From Mycolicibacterium parafortuitum (GTDB lineage: Bacteria > Actinomycetota > Actinomycetes > Mycobacteriales > Mycobacteriaceae): a DNA stretch of 64,000 nucleotides. Made by a program: the position numbers and the translations under genes. Below are positions 1 through 10,256 of the stretch, one piece after another. Within the stretch, counting starts at the first letter, position 1; each line of letters starts with the position of its first letter. The DNA is taken from the NCBI RefSeq assembly GCF_010725485.1, contig NZ_AP022598.1, positions 1,488,001 through 1,552,000 of the forward strand. The letters are read 5' to 3'. The notes below the pieces were generated by a model. It was not told where the DNA came from. It was given only the letters and a program-made list of their open reading frames with translations, and did no database searches.

Positions 1-641
1 TTGGTGTCGCCCATCCGGACCGGATCGAGCGAGAGTTCGCCCGGCACAAGGACATAGACCACCAGCGTGGCGATGGCGACCACGTTGTTGACCACCGGGG
101 CCCAGGCGGGTGGCCCGAAGATGTTGCGGGTGTTCAGGATTGCCATGAACACCGAGGACAGACCGTAGAAGATGATCTGCGGTAACAGCAGGTATGCGAA
201 CGCGGTGGTCAGCGAGCGGTCCACCATCGGGTCGGAGCCGAGCATCAGGTCGACCAGCAGCGGAGCGCCGACCGTCGAGACGATGGTGACCGCCAGCAGC
301 AGCGCGGTGGCGAGCGTCAAAAGCCTTCGGATGAACGCGGATCCGCCGTCGGGGTCGTCGCGTTCGGCGCGTGCCAGCACGGGCACGAAGATCGCGGTGA
401 AGGTCGCCTCGAGGACCAGCGCCGCGATCATGTTCGGCAGCTGGTTGGCCACGGTGAACGCACTCGACAGCGCGGCGCCGAGGATCGCGGCGAGCAGCAC
501 GATGCGGGCGAATCCGGTCAGCCGGCTGACCAGCGTGGCTACCGCCATCCCCCAGGATCGCGACACCACGGCCCGGTCGGACATCTCCGGACGCGGCTGC
601 GGAGGTTGGGCGGGAGCCGTGTCGCGCTGGGTCTCAGCCAT
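1..641 (-). CDS. murJ: Lipid II flippase MurJ (MviN), N-terminal part, cut by window edge
   Basis: Membrane flippase that moves lipid II across the inner membrane for peptidoglycan synthesis. Translating the minus strand from the ATG at 641 gives a short Pro-rich cytoplasmic start, then SWGMAVATLVSRLTGFARI and a series of hydrophobic segments typical of the MATE-like MurJ/MviN fold, including NQLPNMIAALVLEATFTAIF. About 213 codons are visible; the rest lies left of base 1. In M. tuberculosis the orthologue Rv3910 carries a C-terminal kinase-like extension that cannot be judged here. The start overlaps the stop of the preceding DUF6049 gene by 8 bases, so the two are probably translationally coupled. 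Identification rests on sequence recognition plus the conserved Rv3908-Rv3910 order. Confidence 0.93.
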   Translation of the reverse strand, partial: MAETQRDTAPAQPPQPRPEMSDRAVVSRSWGMAVATLVSRLTGFARIVLLAAILGAALSSAFTVANQLPNMIAALVLEATFTAIFVPVLARAERDDPDGGSAFIRRLLTLATALLLAVTIVSTVGAPLLVDLMLGSDPMVDRSLTTAFAYLLLPQIIFYGLSSVFMAILNTRNIFGPPAWAPVVNNVVAIATLVVYVLVPGELSLDPVRMGDT

Positions 642-3045
642 CGTCGCCGCCCGGTGCGGTGGGTGCGCGGCGCTTGGCGGACCGGTGGGCGCCGGTCTCG
701 TCGTCGTAGGCCAGCGCGACGTCGACCGGGTCCGGCCGGGTCGGGTCGGCCTCGAGATCGGCACGGTCGGGCTGGCCGCGGAACCGGTGCCACAGCCGCC
801 GCCCGACCAGCAGCGCCAGCACCACTGCGCCGGTCAGCGTGATGATGAACAGCACCTTGCCGTACGCGTTGGAGTGCACCGACAACCGCACCGGCTCGCC
901 GAGCGGCAGGCCGTCGGCGGTGCGCAGCGCCACGTCGACGGCGACGCGTTGGGTGAAGTGCACCTCGATGGGCACCTTCAGCGGCAGGAAGCCGGGGGGC
1001 AGCACGATCTCACCCATGTCGGTGACGGTCATCCCGGGCGGCGCGTCGATGTCCAGCCGCACCCGGATCGGCACCGGCAGGTCGTTGCGCAGCGCCAGCG
1101 GCAGCGGGCTGCGCTCGGTGGCCAGCGTGTACGAGCCGCCGGGGTTCACGATCGTCACCGCGTCGAACAGATCCTCGACGGTTCTGCGCACCGTGGTCAG
1201 CCGCTGCTGGGCCAGTCCGTTGCGGGCGTCGGGCGGAACCGACAGACTCAGCGCGCGCAGCAGGTCCTCGCGCAGCGGGGCGGTGTACTGGTTGCCGGTC
1301 AGCCCGGTGCGCTCGTCGGTGGTCAGGGCGGCGGTGAGCCCCCACAGCCGGTTCGTCGCCGCGGCGATCCCGGTGACCACACCGTCGTCGAACCTTCCTC
1401 TCGGGCTGCCCAGCGGCCCGTTCGGCGGTGCCGACTCGCGCGCGGTGGTCTGGGTTTCGGCGATCACGACCGGCAGCGGCCGGGGTACGGCGAGGCGGGC
1501 CCGGATCGCGGTCGCGACAGCCGACAGGATCGCCTGCGCGTCCGGCGGGGTCAGGTTCCACATCAGCGGAGGCATCAGGATCTGGGTGCGCGGCGCGACG
1601 TCGGGTCGCAGGCCGTGCCACAGCAGCGAGCCGAGCGCCGACTGCAGGCGCGCCGCGGGTGAGTCCTGTTTGACGGCGATGTCGAGCGACGGGTCCACGT
1701 AGGACGGCGTCTCCGGGGTCGGACCCACCCCGGCCAGCGCCGCACCGACAGCCGGGTCGAACGGCGCGGCCACCACGTTCGCGGTGTAGCGCACCGGCGC
1801 GGTGTCGGCGGTCTCGGCGACGGTGTACTCGCCGTCCTGCGGACCGACCAGGTTGGCGGCCCCGACCGCGACCGTCGGCGCCTGACCGGACAGCAATTGC
1901 ACGGCCGGCGCGGTCAGGGGTCCGTCACCGACCAGGGTGAGCCCGCGGGTCGAGGCGATCCCGAGGATCTGGTCGACGATGCCCGCGGCCCCACCGGTGG
2001 CGATCGCGGACAGCCCCGGGTCGGCGACCCGGTTGAGCGCGTCGAGGTCGGCTTGGGCGTAGGTGGTCGGCGCGACGCACAGTCGCCGCGACAGCGTCCT
2101 GAGCCGGTTCAGCCAGTCGACGGCGGCCTGCTGACCCGCCCCCGGATGGATCGGGGTGCCGGGGCCCGCGTCGGCGGCGTCGTTGACGACGTAGCCGTTG
2201 GTCATCGCGTTGACGGTGACGAGCAGGTCGGGGTCGACGGCCAGACACAGTGCCTGCCCGACCGTGCCGTCGGGATCCACGTCCGGGCTCGTCGCGAAGT
2301 CCACCGCGCTGAGCATGGTGTCCAGCCGGCCACCCGGGGCCAGCGACGTCGCGAGGTCGTCGTCGATCAACCGCACCGGGGTGGTGCCGCCGGGAGCGCC
2401 CGCGGCCAGCCGCGGCTTGTCGGCAAGCGGCCAGAACATGGTCAGCCCGACGGGGCGGGTGGTGTCCGGCGCGACCGTGGAGTCCAGGGCGTCACCGGCG
2501 GAGTCCGATCCCTGTTGCGGGGGCACGCCGAGCACCGGCAGCAGGAACCGGGAATCGTCGAGCCGGGCCGCTGACCCGTAGTCGGGGGTGCCGTTGACGT
2601 TGACCATCAGGGGGTACACACCGGGTTCGTCGATCCGCATCGACGAACCCTCGTCGGCGCGCAGCGGATAGGCGAGCCGGAACGGGACCTTCTGCCCGCG
2701 GGCGAGTTCCGGTGCGGCGGTGATGAAGTCGGCGACGGGGGAGTACTGGTCGACGTTGCCCGCGAGGTCGGTGCGCAACTGGCTGGACGACGTCACGGCG
2801 CCGGCGCGCTCGAGTCGCACCACGATGTCGCGCACCGGTCGATCGCCGACGTTGCTGATGGTTCCGGTGACGATCACCGTCGGGTTGCTGGTCGTGGTGA
2901 CGATGTCCGGGGTGACGTTGTCGATCTGCACCTTCAGGAACGGCATCGATCCCGGCTGGGCGTACGCGGTCGGAGGTGCGACAGCGGGGGCGACGGCGAA
3001 CAGCAGCGCGACGACCGCGGCGAGCAGCCGCGCAGCGCGGCTCAC
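634..3045 (-). CDS. DUF6049 secreted/membrane-anchored protein (Rv3909 orthologue)
   Basis: Protein of 803 residues of unknown biochemical role, conserved next to murJ in mycobacteria. It has an N-terminal signal peptide (hydrophobic [19 protein letters not shown]), a long extracytoplasmic region with beta-rich segments, and one C-terminal membrane helix ([18 protein letters not shown]) followed by a charged cytoplasmic tail. The GTG at 3045 is the preferred start because it places the signal peptide at the N terminus and gives a GTGA overlap with the Nudix gene stop; a longer reading frame upstream is the Nudix gene in another frame. Its place between mutT4 and murJ suggests an envelope or peptidoglycan role, which is inference only. 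Confidence 0.88.
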   Translation of the reverse strand: MSRAARLLAAVVALLFAVAPAVAPPTAYAQPGSMPFLKVQIDNVTPDIVTTTSNPTVIVTGTISNVGDRPVRDIVVRLERAGAVTSSSQLRTDLAGNVDQYSPVADFITAAPELARGQKVPFRLAYPLRADEGSSMRIDEPGVYPLMVNVNGTPDYGSAARLDDSRFLLPVLGVPPQQGSDSAGDALDSTVAPDTTRPVGLTMFWPLADKPRLAAGAPGGTTPVRLIDDDLATSLAPGGRLDTMLSAVDFATSPDVDPDGTVGQALCLAVDPDLLVTVNAMTNGYVVNDAADAGPGTPIHPGAGQQAAVDWLNRLRTLSRRLCVAPTTYAQADLDALNRVADPGLSAIATGGAAGIVDQILGIASTRGLTLVGDGPLTAPAVQLLSGQAPTVAVGAANLVGPQDGEYTVAETADTAPVRYTANVVAAPFDPAVGAALAGVGPTPETPSYVDPSLDIAVKQDSPAARLQSALGSLLWHGLRPDVAPRTQILMPPLMWNLTPPDAQAILSAVATAIRARLAVPRPLPVVIAETQTTARESAPPNGPLGSPRGRFDDGVVTGIAAATNRLWGLTAALTTDERTGLTGNQYTAPLREDLLRALSLSVPPDARNGLAQQRLTTVRRTVEDLFDAVTIVNPGGSYTLATERSPLPLALRNDLPVPIRVRLDIDAPPGMTVTDMGEIVLPPGFLPLKVPIEVHFTQRVAVDVALRTADGLPLGEPVRLSVHSNAYGKVLFIITLTGAVVLALLVGRRLWHRFRGQPDRADLEADPTRPDPVDVALAYDDETGAHRSAKRRAPTAPGGDDG

Positions 3046-3863
3046 GGCCCTTGACCGCAGCCGTTCGTCCTCCGGCCGGGCTGTTGTTGGGTGGTCGGAT
3101 CCGGTCTGTTCCTGCGTGTGTGGGAGTGGGTCTGGCCGCGCCGGCGCGGCGTCGAGTGGGGCAGCGGAGGAAGGGCGCCGGGGCCGTCGGTGTGCAGTTT
3201 GTCGATGAGTTCGTCGGCGACCTCGGCGAGCTTGCGTTCGTCGGCGTAGGCCAGCCGCGACGGCAGCTCCTTGAGCGGCACCCACGCGACCTCGCTGACT
3301 TCGACGTCCTCGTCGGAGAGCTCGCCGCCACGGAATCGCATCAGGTAATGGTGCACGGTCTTGTGCACGCGCCTGCCCTCGGTCACGAACCAGTAGTCGA
3401 TGCTGCCGAGCGCGGCCAGCACGGTGCCCTCGATCCCGGTCTCCTCGGCGACCTCGCGGATCGCGGTCTGCTCGGCCGTCTCACCCATCTCGATGTGACC
3501 CTTCGGCAGCGACCACAGCATCCGGCCGCGCCGGTCGATGCGCCCGATCAGCGCCGCGACCTGGTTGTCCTTCGGCCCGTCGAGCCCGTCGATGACCAGG
3601 CCGCCCGCGGACGTCTCGTGCACGGTGCGCAGGCGTTCCTGCGGGCGCCGGGCCCTGCTCTTCTGGGGCTTGGGGGTCTGGGCCGACTTGTCGGCTGCCG
3701 CCGGTTTGTTGGCTGCCGCCGGTTTGTGGGAGGACGAGCTACCCGAGTTCTGCTGCTTACGGTTGGCGGCCTGCTCGGCCCCGGCCTCGGGCGGACCTGC
3801 AGCGCGTCGGCCGCGGCGGCGCCCTCGACGCCGTCGTGGTTTGGCCTGCTCGCCGTCCGACAC
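3042..3863 (-). CDS. mutT4: Nudix hydrolase MutT4 (Rv3908 orthologue)
   Basis: Nudix hydrolase of 273 residues, expected to hydrolyse a nucleoside diphosphate-linked or oxidised nucleotide substrate; the exact substrate is not shown by the sequence. The Nudix box fits GX5EX7[20 protein letters not shown] followed by [11 protein letters not shown]. An unusual N terminus of about 90 residues is very basic and Ala/Lys-rich ([11 protein letters not shown], then [12 protein letters not shown] repeats), as in other mycobacterial MutT4 proteins. The GTG at 3863 was chosen because upstream codons run into pcnA on the other strand. Divergent from pcnA with 103 bp between the starts, and it heads the mutT4-DUF6049-murJ unit with overlapping stops and starts. 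Confidence 0.9.
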   Translation of the reverse strand: MSDGEQAKPRRRRGRRRGRRAAGPPEAGAEQAANRKQQNSGSSSSHKPAAANKPAAADKSAQTPKPQKSRARRPQERLRTVHETSAGGLVIDGLDGPKDNQVAALIGRIDRRGRMLWSLPKGHIEMGETAEQTAIREVAEETGIEGTVLAALGSIDYWFVTEGRRVHKTVHHYLMRFRGGELSDEDVEVSEVAWVPLKELPSRLAYADERKLAEVADELIDKLHTDGPGALPPLPHSTPRRRGQTHSHTRRNRPDPTTQQQPGRRTNGCGQGP

Positions 3864-3966
3864 CCAAGCGATAGTAGCTGGCACCGGTACCACCAATTGC
3901 CGCACTCGCCGGTCAGTGACATGGCTGTGACCAGTGGGCTCGCTCGGACCAGTAGGCTCACCGGAC

Positions 3967-5424
3967 GTGCCCGACCCCATCTCCGACGCCGAACGCCTGG
4001 CGACAGCGCAAGTCGCGCTGAACCGCCGCGGCGAAGTGCTGCGTGATCTCGGCCGGGTGTTCGCCGACCACGGCCACGAGCTGTACCTGGTGGGCGGTCC
4101 GGTCCGCGACGCGCTGCTGGGCCGCTTCAATCCGGACGCCAACGACCTGGACTTCACCACCGACGCCCGCCCCGACCAGATGCAGCGATTCCTGCGCGGC
4201 TGGGGTGACGGGCTGTGGGACACCGGCATCGAGTTCGGCACGCTCGGCGTGGCCAAGGGCGACGACCGGCTGGAGATCACCACTTTCCGGGCCGACTCCT
4301 ACGACCAGGTGTCACGCAATCCGGAGGTCCGGTTCGGCGACAATCTGGCCGACGATCTGGTGCGCCGCGACTTCACCGTGAACGCGATGGCCGTGCGGGT
4401 CACCGCCGACGGGCCGACCGAATTCCTGGACCCGCTCGACGGGCTGTCCGCGCTGCGCGACCGGGTGCTCGACACCCCCGCCGCGCCGGAGGTGTCGTTC
4501 GGTGACGACCCGCTGCGGATGCTGCGCGCGGCGCGGTTCGTCTCGCAGCTCGGGTTCACCGTCGCGCCGCGGGTGCGTACCGCGTTGCAGGAGATGGCCC
4601 CGCAGCTGGCGCGCATCACCGCCGAACGGGTCGCCGCGGAGCTGGACAAACTGCTGCTCGGGCAAGACCCGGTGGCGGGGCTGGATCTGATGGTCGAGAC
4701 CGGCCTCGGGGACGTGGTGCTGCCCGAGATCGGTGCGATGCGGATGGCGATCGACGAGCACCACCAGCACAAGGACGTCTATCAGCACTCGCTGACGGTG
4801 CTGCGGCAGGCGATCGACCTCGAAGAGGACGGCCCCGACCTGGTGTTGCGCTGGGCGGCACTGCTGCACGACATCGGCAAGCCCGCGACCCGCAGGCACG
4901 AACCGGACGGCGGGGTGAGCTTCCATCACCACGAGGTGGTCGGGGCGAAGATGGCGCGCAAGCGGATGCGTGAGCTGAAGTACTCGAAGCAGATGATCAC
5001 CGACGTCTCTCAGCTGGTGTATCTGCACCTGAGGTTCCACGGCTACGGCGACGGCCGGTGGACGGACTCGGCGGTGCGGCGCTACGTCACCGACGCGGGG
5101 CCACTGCTGAGCCGGCTGCACAAGCTGGTGCGCGCGGACTGCACGACCCGCAACAAGCGCCGCGCGGCGCGACTGCAGGCCAACTACGACGATCTCGAGC
5201 GGCGCATCGCGGAGTTGGCCGAGAAGGAAGACCTCGCGCGGGTGCGCCCCGACATCGACGGCAACGAGATCATGTCGATCCTCGGGATCCCGCCGGGACC
5301 GCAGGTCGGCAAGGCGTGGAGCTATCTCAAGGAGCTGCGGATGGAGCGCGGACCGCTCGATCACGACGAGGCGGTGCAGGAACTGTTGACGTGGTGGAAC
5401 CAGCAGGGCGAGCCGCGCGTCTGA
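3967..5424 (+). CDS. pcnA: CCA-adding tRNA nucleotidyltransferase (PcnA type)
   Basis: Class II nucleotidyltransferase that adds or repairs the 3' CCA end of tRNAs; 485 residues, close to the usual actinobacterial length. Visible motifs are the nucleotidyltransferase [12 protein letters not shown] with the catalytic pair in [11 protein letters not shown], the [10 protein letters not shown] motif, and a C-terminal HD-type domain with [11 protein letters not shown]. The GTG at 3967 (VPDPISDAE) is favoured because it matches the usual N terminus; an in-frame ATG at 3934 would add 11 residues. No clear Shine-Dalgarno sequence precedes the GTG, so the mRNA may be leaderless. Divergent from mutT4, as in M. 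tuberculosis Rv3907c-Rv3908. Confidence 0.95.
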   Translation: MPDPISDAERLATAQVALNRRGEVLRDLGRVFADHGHELYLVGGPVRDALLGRFNPDANDLDFTTDARPDQMQRFLRGWGDGLWDTGIEFGTLGVAKGDDRLEITTFRADSYDQVSRNPEVRFGDNLADDLVRRDFTVNAMAVRVTADGPTEFLDPLDGLSALRDRVLDTPAAPEVSFGDDPLRMLRAARFVSQLGFTVAPRVRTALQEMAPQLARITAERVAAELDKLLLGQDPVAGLDLMVETGLGDVVLPEIGAMRMAIDEHHQHKDVYQHSLTVLRQAIDLEEDGPDLVLRWAALLHDIGKPATRRHEPDGGVSFHHHEVVGAKMARKRMRELKYSKQMITDVSQLVYLHLRFHGYGDGRWTDSAVRRYVTDAGPLLSRLHKLVRADCTTRNKRRAARLQANYDDLERRIAELAEKEDLARVRPDIDGNEIMSILGIPPGPQVGKAWSYLKELRMERGPLDHDEAVQELLTWWNQQGEPRV

Positions 5425-5430
5425 ACAGGT

Positions 5431-5934
5431 GTGGAGTATTGCCTGGGTGATCCGGACGGTTCGGCCACGATGTGGAGCGCCGGCCTCGACACCGATCTGG
5501 ACGGGGACGGGGTGTTCGACGCGCTCGGCATCGACCTCGACGACGACGGGTTGGCCGACGACGCGCTGACCGATCTGGACGGCGACGGGACGGCCGATCA
5601 TGCGGCGCTGGACCTTGACGGCGACGGGGCGCGGGAGGCCTATTTCACCGACGACGGCACCGGCACCTGGTCGGTCGGGGCGGATCGGATCGGCGGCGCG
5701 CTGCGCTGGTTCGGTCTCGACGGTGTCGAGCAGCCCGCGTCGGCGCAACCCGTGGACATCGACGGCGACGGCGCCCCGGAGCGGTTGGCCGACGCCGACG
5801 GTGACGGTCTGGCCGACCGGGCTTTCGGCACCGGCCAGGCCTGGGCGGACACCGACGGCGACGGCAGCTGGGACGTCCGGCTCGTCGACTCCGACGGTGA
5901 CGGCGCCGCCGACAGCGCCGAAACCCTGCGGTGA
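5431..5934 (+). CDS. Small acidic protein of DxDxDG calcium-type repeats
   Basis: Hypothetical protein of 167 residues, 6 bases after the pcnA stop. It is almost entirely Asp/Gly-rich repeats of the form D-x-D-x-D-G (for example DTDLDGDGVFD, DLDGDGTADH, DADGDGLADR, DSDGDGAADS), the pattern of thrombospondin type 3 or EF-hand-like calcium-binding loops. A central segment (WSVGADRIGGALRWFGLDG) breaks the repeats. No signal peptide or membrane helix is visible. The start is taken as GTG at 5431. The tight spacing suggests co-transcription with pcnA. Function is unknown; calcium binding is inferred from the repeat pattern alone. Confidence 0.75.
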   Translation: MEYCLGDPDGSATMWSAGLDTDLDGDGVFDALGIDLDDDGLADDALTDLDGDGTADHAALDLDGDGAREAYFTDDGTGTWSVGADRIGGALRWFGLDGVEQPASAQPVDIDGDGAPERLADADGDGLADRAFGTGQAWADTDGDGSWDVRLVDSDGDGAADSAETLR

Positions 5935-5952
5935 CCGGCGGTCCCGTCGCCC

Positions 5953-6034
5953 CGCGAGCGCGCATGTCTGCACGCCGACGCGCCGCCGATTCCGGACGAC
6001 AGCGCGCATTCGTCAGCGGCGAGCGCGCGTGAAC
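5953..6034. repeat. Intergenic repeat-like element between convergent genes
   Basis: This stretch holds two direct copies of a cgagcgcgc(a/g)tg core (near 5955 and 6021) flanking GC-rich sequence. It resembles the extragenic repeats seen between mycobacterial genes and shares words such as gtctg and acgccg with the inverted repeat at 21793-21854. It separates the convergent repeat-protein gene and the DinB-type gene. A role as terminator or REP-like element is inference. Confidence 0.35.
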
Positions 6035-6808
6035 CTAATCGCGGCCGGCGCCCGGCGGTCCGGCGAACGCCTGCGCGATCGTCAGCCACCGCTCGGCATC
6101 GGCTCCGGTCGCGACGACGTCCAGCGCGCCACGTGGCCGCCGCTGGGTGACGAGCATGCAGAAGTGCTCGGCCGATCCGGTCACCCGCTGCGCCGCATCC
6201 GGCGGACCCCACTCCCAGGTGGCGCCGTCCGGTGCACTCAGTTTCACGTGGAACGGTTCCGCGGGCGGGGTCAGCCCGTGCACCGAGAATGCGAATTCAC
6301 GGGTGCGGACCCCGATGTGCGCGACCGAGCGCAGCCGTGACGTCGGCGCCCGGGTCACCCCGAGGGCGTCGGCGACGTCGAGCCCGTGCGCCCAGGTCTC
6401 CATCAGCCGCGCGGTCGCCATCGACGCGGCGCTCATCGGCGGACCGAACCAGGGCAGTTTGCGGCCGTCGGCGACGGCGACGAGTTCGTCGTGCAGCGCG
6501 GTACGTGCTTCGCGCCAGTCGGCCAGCAACACCGCAGGCGGTGTGGCTGCCAGTTGCGCGGCGCCGTCGTCGACGAAGTGCGGGTTGTGCGCCGAGTCCG
6601 CGACGACGGCGGCGAAGGCCGCCTCATCGGTCACGGCCAGCAGCGCGACGCGATCGGTCCACAGCAGGTGGGCGATCTGATGGGCGATGCTCCAGCCCGC
6701 CGCCGGGGTGTCGGCCGCCCACCGGCCGGGTTCCAGGCCCGCGACCAGCGTGTCGAGCTCGTCGCTTTCGGCCCGCAGTTCGGCGACCAATGAGGCGGCT
6801 GTGGCCAT
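6035..6808 (-). CDS. TIGR03084-type DinB/mycothiol-dependent metal-binding protein (Rv0036c orthologue)
   Basis: Protein of 257 residues related to the mycothiol-dependent maleylpyruvate isomerase/DinB fold. The N-terminal half has the [15 protein letters not shown] segment with conserved His residues of the metal-binding four-helix bundle, and [14 protein letters not shown] supplies another His/Asp cluster. The C-terminal part is a small domain of the SCP2-like type seen in this family. The ATG at 6808 is preferred because AGGG lies about 9 bases upstream; an in-frame GTG at 6817 would be too close to it. It lies 10 bases after the MFS carrier stop, so both form an operon as Rv0037c-Rv0036c do. 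The substrate is unknown. Confidence 0.85.
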   Translation of the reverse strand: MATAASLVAELRAESDELDTLVAGLEPGRWAADTPAAGWSIAHQIAHLLWTDRVALLAVTDEAAFAAVVADSAHNPHFVDDGAAQLAATPPAVLLADWREARTALHDELVAVADGRKLPWFGPPMSAASMATARLMETWAHGLDVADALGVTRAPTSRLRSVAHIGVRTREFAFSVHGLTPPAEPFHVKLSAPDGATWEWGPPDAAQRVTGSAEHFCMLVTQRRPRGALDVVATGADAERWLTIAQAFAGPPGAGRD

Positions 6809-6818
6809 GCGGCTCACC

Positions 6819-8105
6819 CTAGCCGCGTCGCGCGCGCCGTCCTACCGTCGCGTGGATCGCCAGGCCCACCAGATAAAGCACCGAGCCGGCCACCGCCAGG
6901 CCGGGGGAACGGCCGTCGGCGGGGATCACCGCGGCTGCGCAGGAGATCGCAGCGATGAACGCCATCCAGAACAGCGCGTCCTGCACCGCGAACAGGTGGC
7001 CGCGCAGCGCGTCGGCGACATCGATCTGCATCGCCGAGTCGACGCACAGCTTGACCACCTGACCGGCCGCGCCGAGCACCAGGCCGCAGACGATCATCAC
7101 CGGCAGTTGCAGTGTGGCGCCGCACAATTGCACGCAGGCCGCCAGCAGCAGCGCGCCGTTCGGCGTCGCGTATCGGCCCCACTTCCTGATCAGCGCGGGC
7201 GTGGCGATGGTCGCGAGGAACTGTCCGGTGCCGCCGGCCATCACGAACAGCACCGTGATGCCGAACCCGGCGACCGTGGCATCCTCGACGTGGCGGACCA
7301 TCACCAGCATCAGCAGTGTGTTGATCCCGAACACCATCCGGTGCGATGCGAGCCCGGCCAGTGTCGAGGCCACCGTCGGGACGGCGATCACGGTGCGCGC
7401 TCCGTGCAGCCATCCTGTCGCGACGGCGTAGACGACCGACCCGTGCACCGCGGCCGCGGAGGGGTCGGGGCCGAGGAGCCGGGGCGGGAACCGCATCGAC
7501 AGCCACAGTGCGCCCGCGACCGGAACCGCGACCATCAGAATCGTGATCGATGATCCCGAATCGCCTGCGCCGAACAGCCAGCGCGGCAGCAGCATGAAGA
7601 TCGCGCCCGTGAACGCGCCGATCGAGCTGGTCAGCGTTGCCACCGAGTTCATCGCGATCACCTGATCGCGCGGCACGACGTGCGGCAGCGCCGCCGACAG
7701 GCCGGCGGACACGAACCGGGTGAAACCGTTGGCGACCAACGCGCTCAACAGGATCGGGATGTCGCCGGCCCCGGCTGCCAGCAGCGCCCCGACCACCAGG
7801 ATCACCGCCACCCGCCCGGTGTTGGCGCCGATGAGCACCAGTCGGCGGTCCCAGCGGTCCAGCAGCGCACCGGCGAACGGGCCGAGCAGCGAGTAGGGCA
7901 GGAACAGCGCGGCGAACGCACCGGCGATGGCCCACGGATCGGCCTCGCGTTCCGGGTTGAACAGCAGCGCGCCGGCAATGCCCGCCTGGAACAGTCCCTC
8001 GGCGAACTGGCTGACTGCCCGCAGTTCCAGCAGTCTGCGGAAGTCGGGCAGCGCCCGCACCGCACGCCATGACGTCCGGGTTGCGTCGTCTGGCACGAAG
8101 GTCAC
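6819..8105 (-). CDS. Major facilitator superfamily transporter (Rv0037c orthologue)
   Basis: Integral membrane carrier of 428 residues with about 12 hydrophobic segments. The cytoplasmic loop after helix 2 has the MFS-type [15 protein letters not shown] signature and the first half shows [15 protein letters not shown]. The substrate cannot be told from the sequence; family members are usually efflux or uptake carriers driven by the proton gradient. The GTG at 8105 ([13 protein letters not shown]) was chosen because upstream codons lack family character and a purine-rich stretch (CCAGGA) precedes it. Divergent from the yqgE gene, with 125 bp between them, and probably co-transcribed with the downstream DinB-type gene. 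Confidence 0.88.
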   Translation of the reverse strand: MTFVPDDATRTSWRAVRALPDFRRLLELRAVSQFAEGLFQAGIAGALLFNPEREADPWAIAGAFAALFLPYSLLGPFAGALLDRWDRRLVLIGANTGRVAVILVVGALLAAGAGDIPILLSALVANGFTRFVSAGLSAALPHVVPRDQVIAMNSVATLTSSIGAFTGAIFMLLPRWLFGAGDSGSSITILMVAVPVAGALWLSMRFPPRLLGPDPSAAAVHGSVVYAVATGWLHGARTVIAVPTVASTLAGLASHRMVFGINTLLMLVMVRHVEDATVAGFGITVLFVMAGGTGQFLATIATPALIRKWGRYATPNGALLLAACVQLCGATLQLPVMIVCGLVLGAAGQVVKLCVDSAMQIDVADALRGHLFAVQDALFWMAFIAAISCAAAVIPADGRSPGLAVAGSVLYLVGLAIHATVGRRARRG

Positions 8106-8230
8106 GTCCTGGGGCGGGGAGCCGGGTCGGGGTCGGATGTTTCGGGGGAGAACCCGACCCACAGTACAAATATCGGGCCGGGCTGTGCTCGTTCGCCACG
8201 ATCTGCCAAGGGTGGTGACATGATGGATGA

Positions 8231-8845
8231 ATGGGCCAGCCCGACGATCCGGAGGAGTACCAGGACAGGGCCGCACCGATCGCGCCCCGGGTCCGCGCGG
8301 GGACGTTGCTGCTGGCCGACACCGACCTGCTGGAGCCGACCTTCCGGCGCAGCGTCATCTACGTCGTCGAGCACAACGACGGCGGCACCCTCGGGGTGGT
8401 GCTGAACCGGCCGAGCGAGACGCCGGTCTATAACGTGCTGCCGCAGTGGGCGAAGCTGGCGGCCAAACCGAAGACGATGTTCATCGGCGGGCCGGTGAAA
8501 CGCGATTCGGCGCTGTGCCTGGGAACCCTGCGCGAGGGCGCCGATCCGTCCGGGGCGGCAGGCCTGCGCCACGTGCAGGGCCGGGTGGTGATGGTCGATC
8601 TGGACGCCGACCCGGATTCGTTGGCCCCGATGCTTCAGGGAGTCCGGATCTTCGCGGGCTATTCGGGCTGGACCATCGGACAGCTCGAAGGTGAGATCGA
8701 GCGTGACGACTGGATCGTGTTGTCCGCGTTACCTTCTGACGTTCTGGTAGAGCCGCGGGTCGATCTGTGGGGCCGGATCCTGCGCCGCCAGCCGATGCCG
8801 CTGTCGCTGCTGGCGACCCATCCGATCGACCTGAGCCGGAACTAG
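8231..8845 (+). CDS. YqgE/AlgH family protein (Rv0038 orthologue)
   Basis: Protein of 204 residues of the UPF0301/YqgE/AlgH family, whose molecular function is not established. Family hallmarks are visible: [37 protein letters not shown], the FIGGPV strand, and [18 protein letters not shown]. No signal peptide or membrane helix is present, consistent with a cytoplasmic protein. The ATG at 8231 is the first start in frame. It ends 16 bases before the stop of the convergent Cys-tailed membrane protein gene, so little room exists for separate terminators. Confidence 0.92.
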   Translation: MGQPDDPEEYQDRAAPIAPRVRAGTLLLADTDLLEPTFRRSVIYVVEHNDGGTLGVVLNRPSETPVYNVLPQWAKLAAKPKTMFIGGPVKRDSALCLGTLREGADPSGAAGLRHVQGRVVMVDLDADPDSLAPMLQGVRIFAGYSGWTIGQLEGEIERDDWIVLSALPSDVLVEPRVDLWGRILRRQPMPLSLLATHPIDLSRN

Positions 8846-8861
8846 ACCCCGACCAGTACGA

Positions 8862-9236
8862 CTAGCTACCGCACGTCAGCGTGCACGACCCGCACGTACT
8901 CCCGCATCCGCCGGTGCTCTTCGCGGCGGCTTGGCGCGCGTTCTGCAGCGTGACCACCTTGGCGTTCTGCCAGCAGCCGGCGGCCACGGTGCCGATCGCG
9001 CCGAGGACGCACACGCCGAGGATGACGGCGGCGAGCTGGCTCTGGGTCGATTGCCGCGCCGCCAGTGCGACGGCCCCACCGACCGCGAGCATCGCAGCGG
9101 CGGCGAGCTGGGTGGGCGCGAGCGCGCGCAGCACCTGCTGAACGAAATCGGTGGAGGGGCGGCGGCGCAGCGACCAGATTCCGGAAGCAGCGGTCGCGAC
9201 GGCCGCGCACAGACAGAGAATCGCGGCGACCAGCAT
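8862..9236 (-). CDS. Small membrane protein with cysteine-rich tail (Rv0039c orthologue)
   Basis: Protein of 124 residues with three hydrophobic stretches (MLVAAILCLCAAVATAA, LAAAAMLAVGGAVALAA, LAAVILGVCVLGAIGTVAA) and a cysteine-rich C-terminal tail, GGCGSTCGSCTLTCGS, holding four cysteines in 16 residues. The tail looks like a metal-binding or redox motif, but no known family with function was recognised. It lies downstream of, and on the same strand as, the mtc28-type gene. The same gene order occurs around Rv0039c. Topology, and the side of the membrane on which the tail lies, cannot be settled from the sequence. Confidence 0.78.
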   Translation of the reverse strand: MLVAAILCLCAAVATAASGIWSLRRRPSTDFVQQVLRALAPTQLAAAAMLAVGGAVALAARQSTQSQLAAVILGVCVLGAIGTVAAGCWQNAKVVTLQNARQAAAKSTGGCGSTCGSCTLTCGS

Positions 9237-9268
9237 GAGGCGAGTTTACGGGGTCCGGGCAGGGCCGC

Positions 9269-9302
9269 CGTCCCCCGGGCGCCAGGCTTCGCCCGGGGGA
9301 CG
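9269..9302 (-). terminator. Hairpin after the mtc28-type gene
   Basis: A perfect 13-bp inverted repeat (arms 9269-9281 and 9290-9302, cgtcccccgggcg against its complement) with an 8-base loop sits 7 bases after the stop of the minus-strand mtc28-type gene. There is no U-tract, as is common for mycobacterial intrinsic terminators. Termination is inferred from position and stem strength. Confidence 0.55.
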
Positions 9303-9308
9303 ACGTTG

Positions 9309-10256
9309 TTATCCCTGCAATCCCAGCAGCTGTGGCGGGGGAGCCGCTGCCGGAACGCTGGGAGCTTGGGGTGCGGCCGCGGGTAGCGGCAGCGCGGGGG
9401 TGCCGGGAAGCGGCATCACCGGTGCTGGGCCGGGGATGCCGACCTTGAAGCCGTTGACGATCGCATCTGTGGCGTCGGCGGCCGCGACCACCTGGTCGAC
9501 ACTGGTGGTCACCGCCAGCGACACCAGGTACCGGTCGGCTCCGGCGGTCGCGATGACGTGGCGCCGCGAGGTGTTCAGCGTCAGGGTGTTCTCGCGGTAG
9601 GTGCCCTCGATCAGCGCCGACGGCATCCCGCCGAAGTCGGCCATCGACGCGTCGGTGGAGCGCCACGCGGGCAGCTTCTGGCTGTCGACGAAGCCGTGGC
9701 TGATGGCTTCCTTCGGGTCGAACTCGCCGACCAGCTTGTAGACCTTCACCTGCGCGTTCGACGAGTACAGCCCGTTGCCGCCGACACGGTCGGCCAGCAC
9801 GGCGAACGCGTCGGGCACGTTCGGGTCGGGGATGTGTTCCCAGCCCCGCGGCTTCGGCAACACGATGTTCAGCGCCCTGAAGTCGGTGGCGCTTTGCGGT
9901 TCCATCGCGACGCCCTTGGCCGCGAAGAACTCGGCGAGGGTGCCCGAGGTCGCGGGCACGATGGTGGTCACCGGGCGCGGCGGCACCACGGGGGCGGCGC
10001 TGGCCGCCGCGGGTACCGCGACCGCGGCGGCGGGTGCGCCTGTGGGGGCGGCTACCGGGGCCTGCAACGCGGGGGCCGCGGCGTTCGGGGTGACGGTGAC
10101 TGTCTGGGTCACCGTGGCCGGTGCGGGTAGCGCGGGCTGGGGTGACACGGGCTGAGCGGAAGCCGTCGACGTGACACCCAGCACACCGGTGACACCGGCG
10201 GCCAATGCGCCGATCCCCCCTGCCAGAGTCCGCCAGCGACGGGCGTTTTCGCTCAT
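9309..10256 (-). CDS. mtc28: Secreted proline/alanine-rich Mtc28-like protein, LpqN/LpqT domain
   Basis: Secreted protein of 315 residues, orthologous in position and layout to M. tuberculosis Mtc28 (Rv0040c). It has a signal peptide ([19 protein letters not shown], cleavage near STASAQP), an Ala/Pro-rich linker to about residue 100, then a folded domain of the LpqN/LpqT type ([56 protein letters not shown]). A second Pro/Ala-rich tail follows. Unlike LpqN itself there is no lipobox cysteine, so it should be released or wall-associated. The function is unknown beyond antigenicity of the M. tuberculosis protein. Divergent from leuS. Confidence 0.88.
   Translation of the reverse strand: MSENARRWRTLAGGIGALAAGVTGVLGVTSTASAQPVSPQPALPAPATVTQTVTVTPNAAAPALQAPVAAPTGAPAAAVAVPAAASAAPVVPPRPVTTIVPATSGTLAEFFAAKGVAMEPQSATDFRALNIVLPKPRGWEHIPDPNVPDAFAVLADRVGGNGLYSSNAQVKVYKLVGEFDPKEAISHGFVDSQKLPAWRSTDASMADFGGMPSALIEGTYRENTLTLNTSRRHVIATAGADRYLVSLAVTTSVDQVVAAADATDAIVNGFKVGIPGPAPVMPLPGTPALPLPAAAPQAPSVPAAAPPPQLLGLQG

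Noticed and set aside
172..1662. Long plus-strand open frame opposite murJ and the DUF6049 gene
   Set aside because: Arg/Gly/Gln-rich translation without domains; it is the antisense shadow of two well supported genes in high-GC DNA.
4312..6009. 565-codon minus-strand frame opposite pcnA and the repeat protein
   Set aside because: No recognisable domain; shadow of pcnA.
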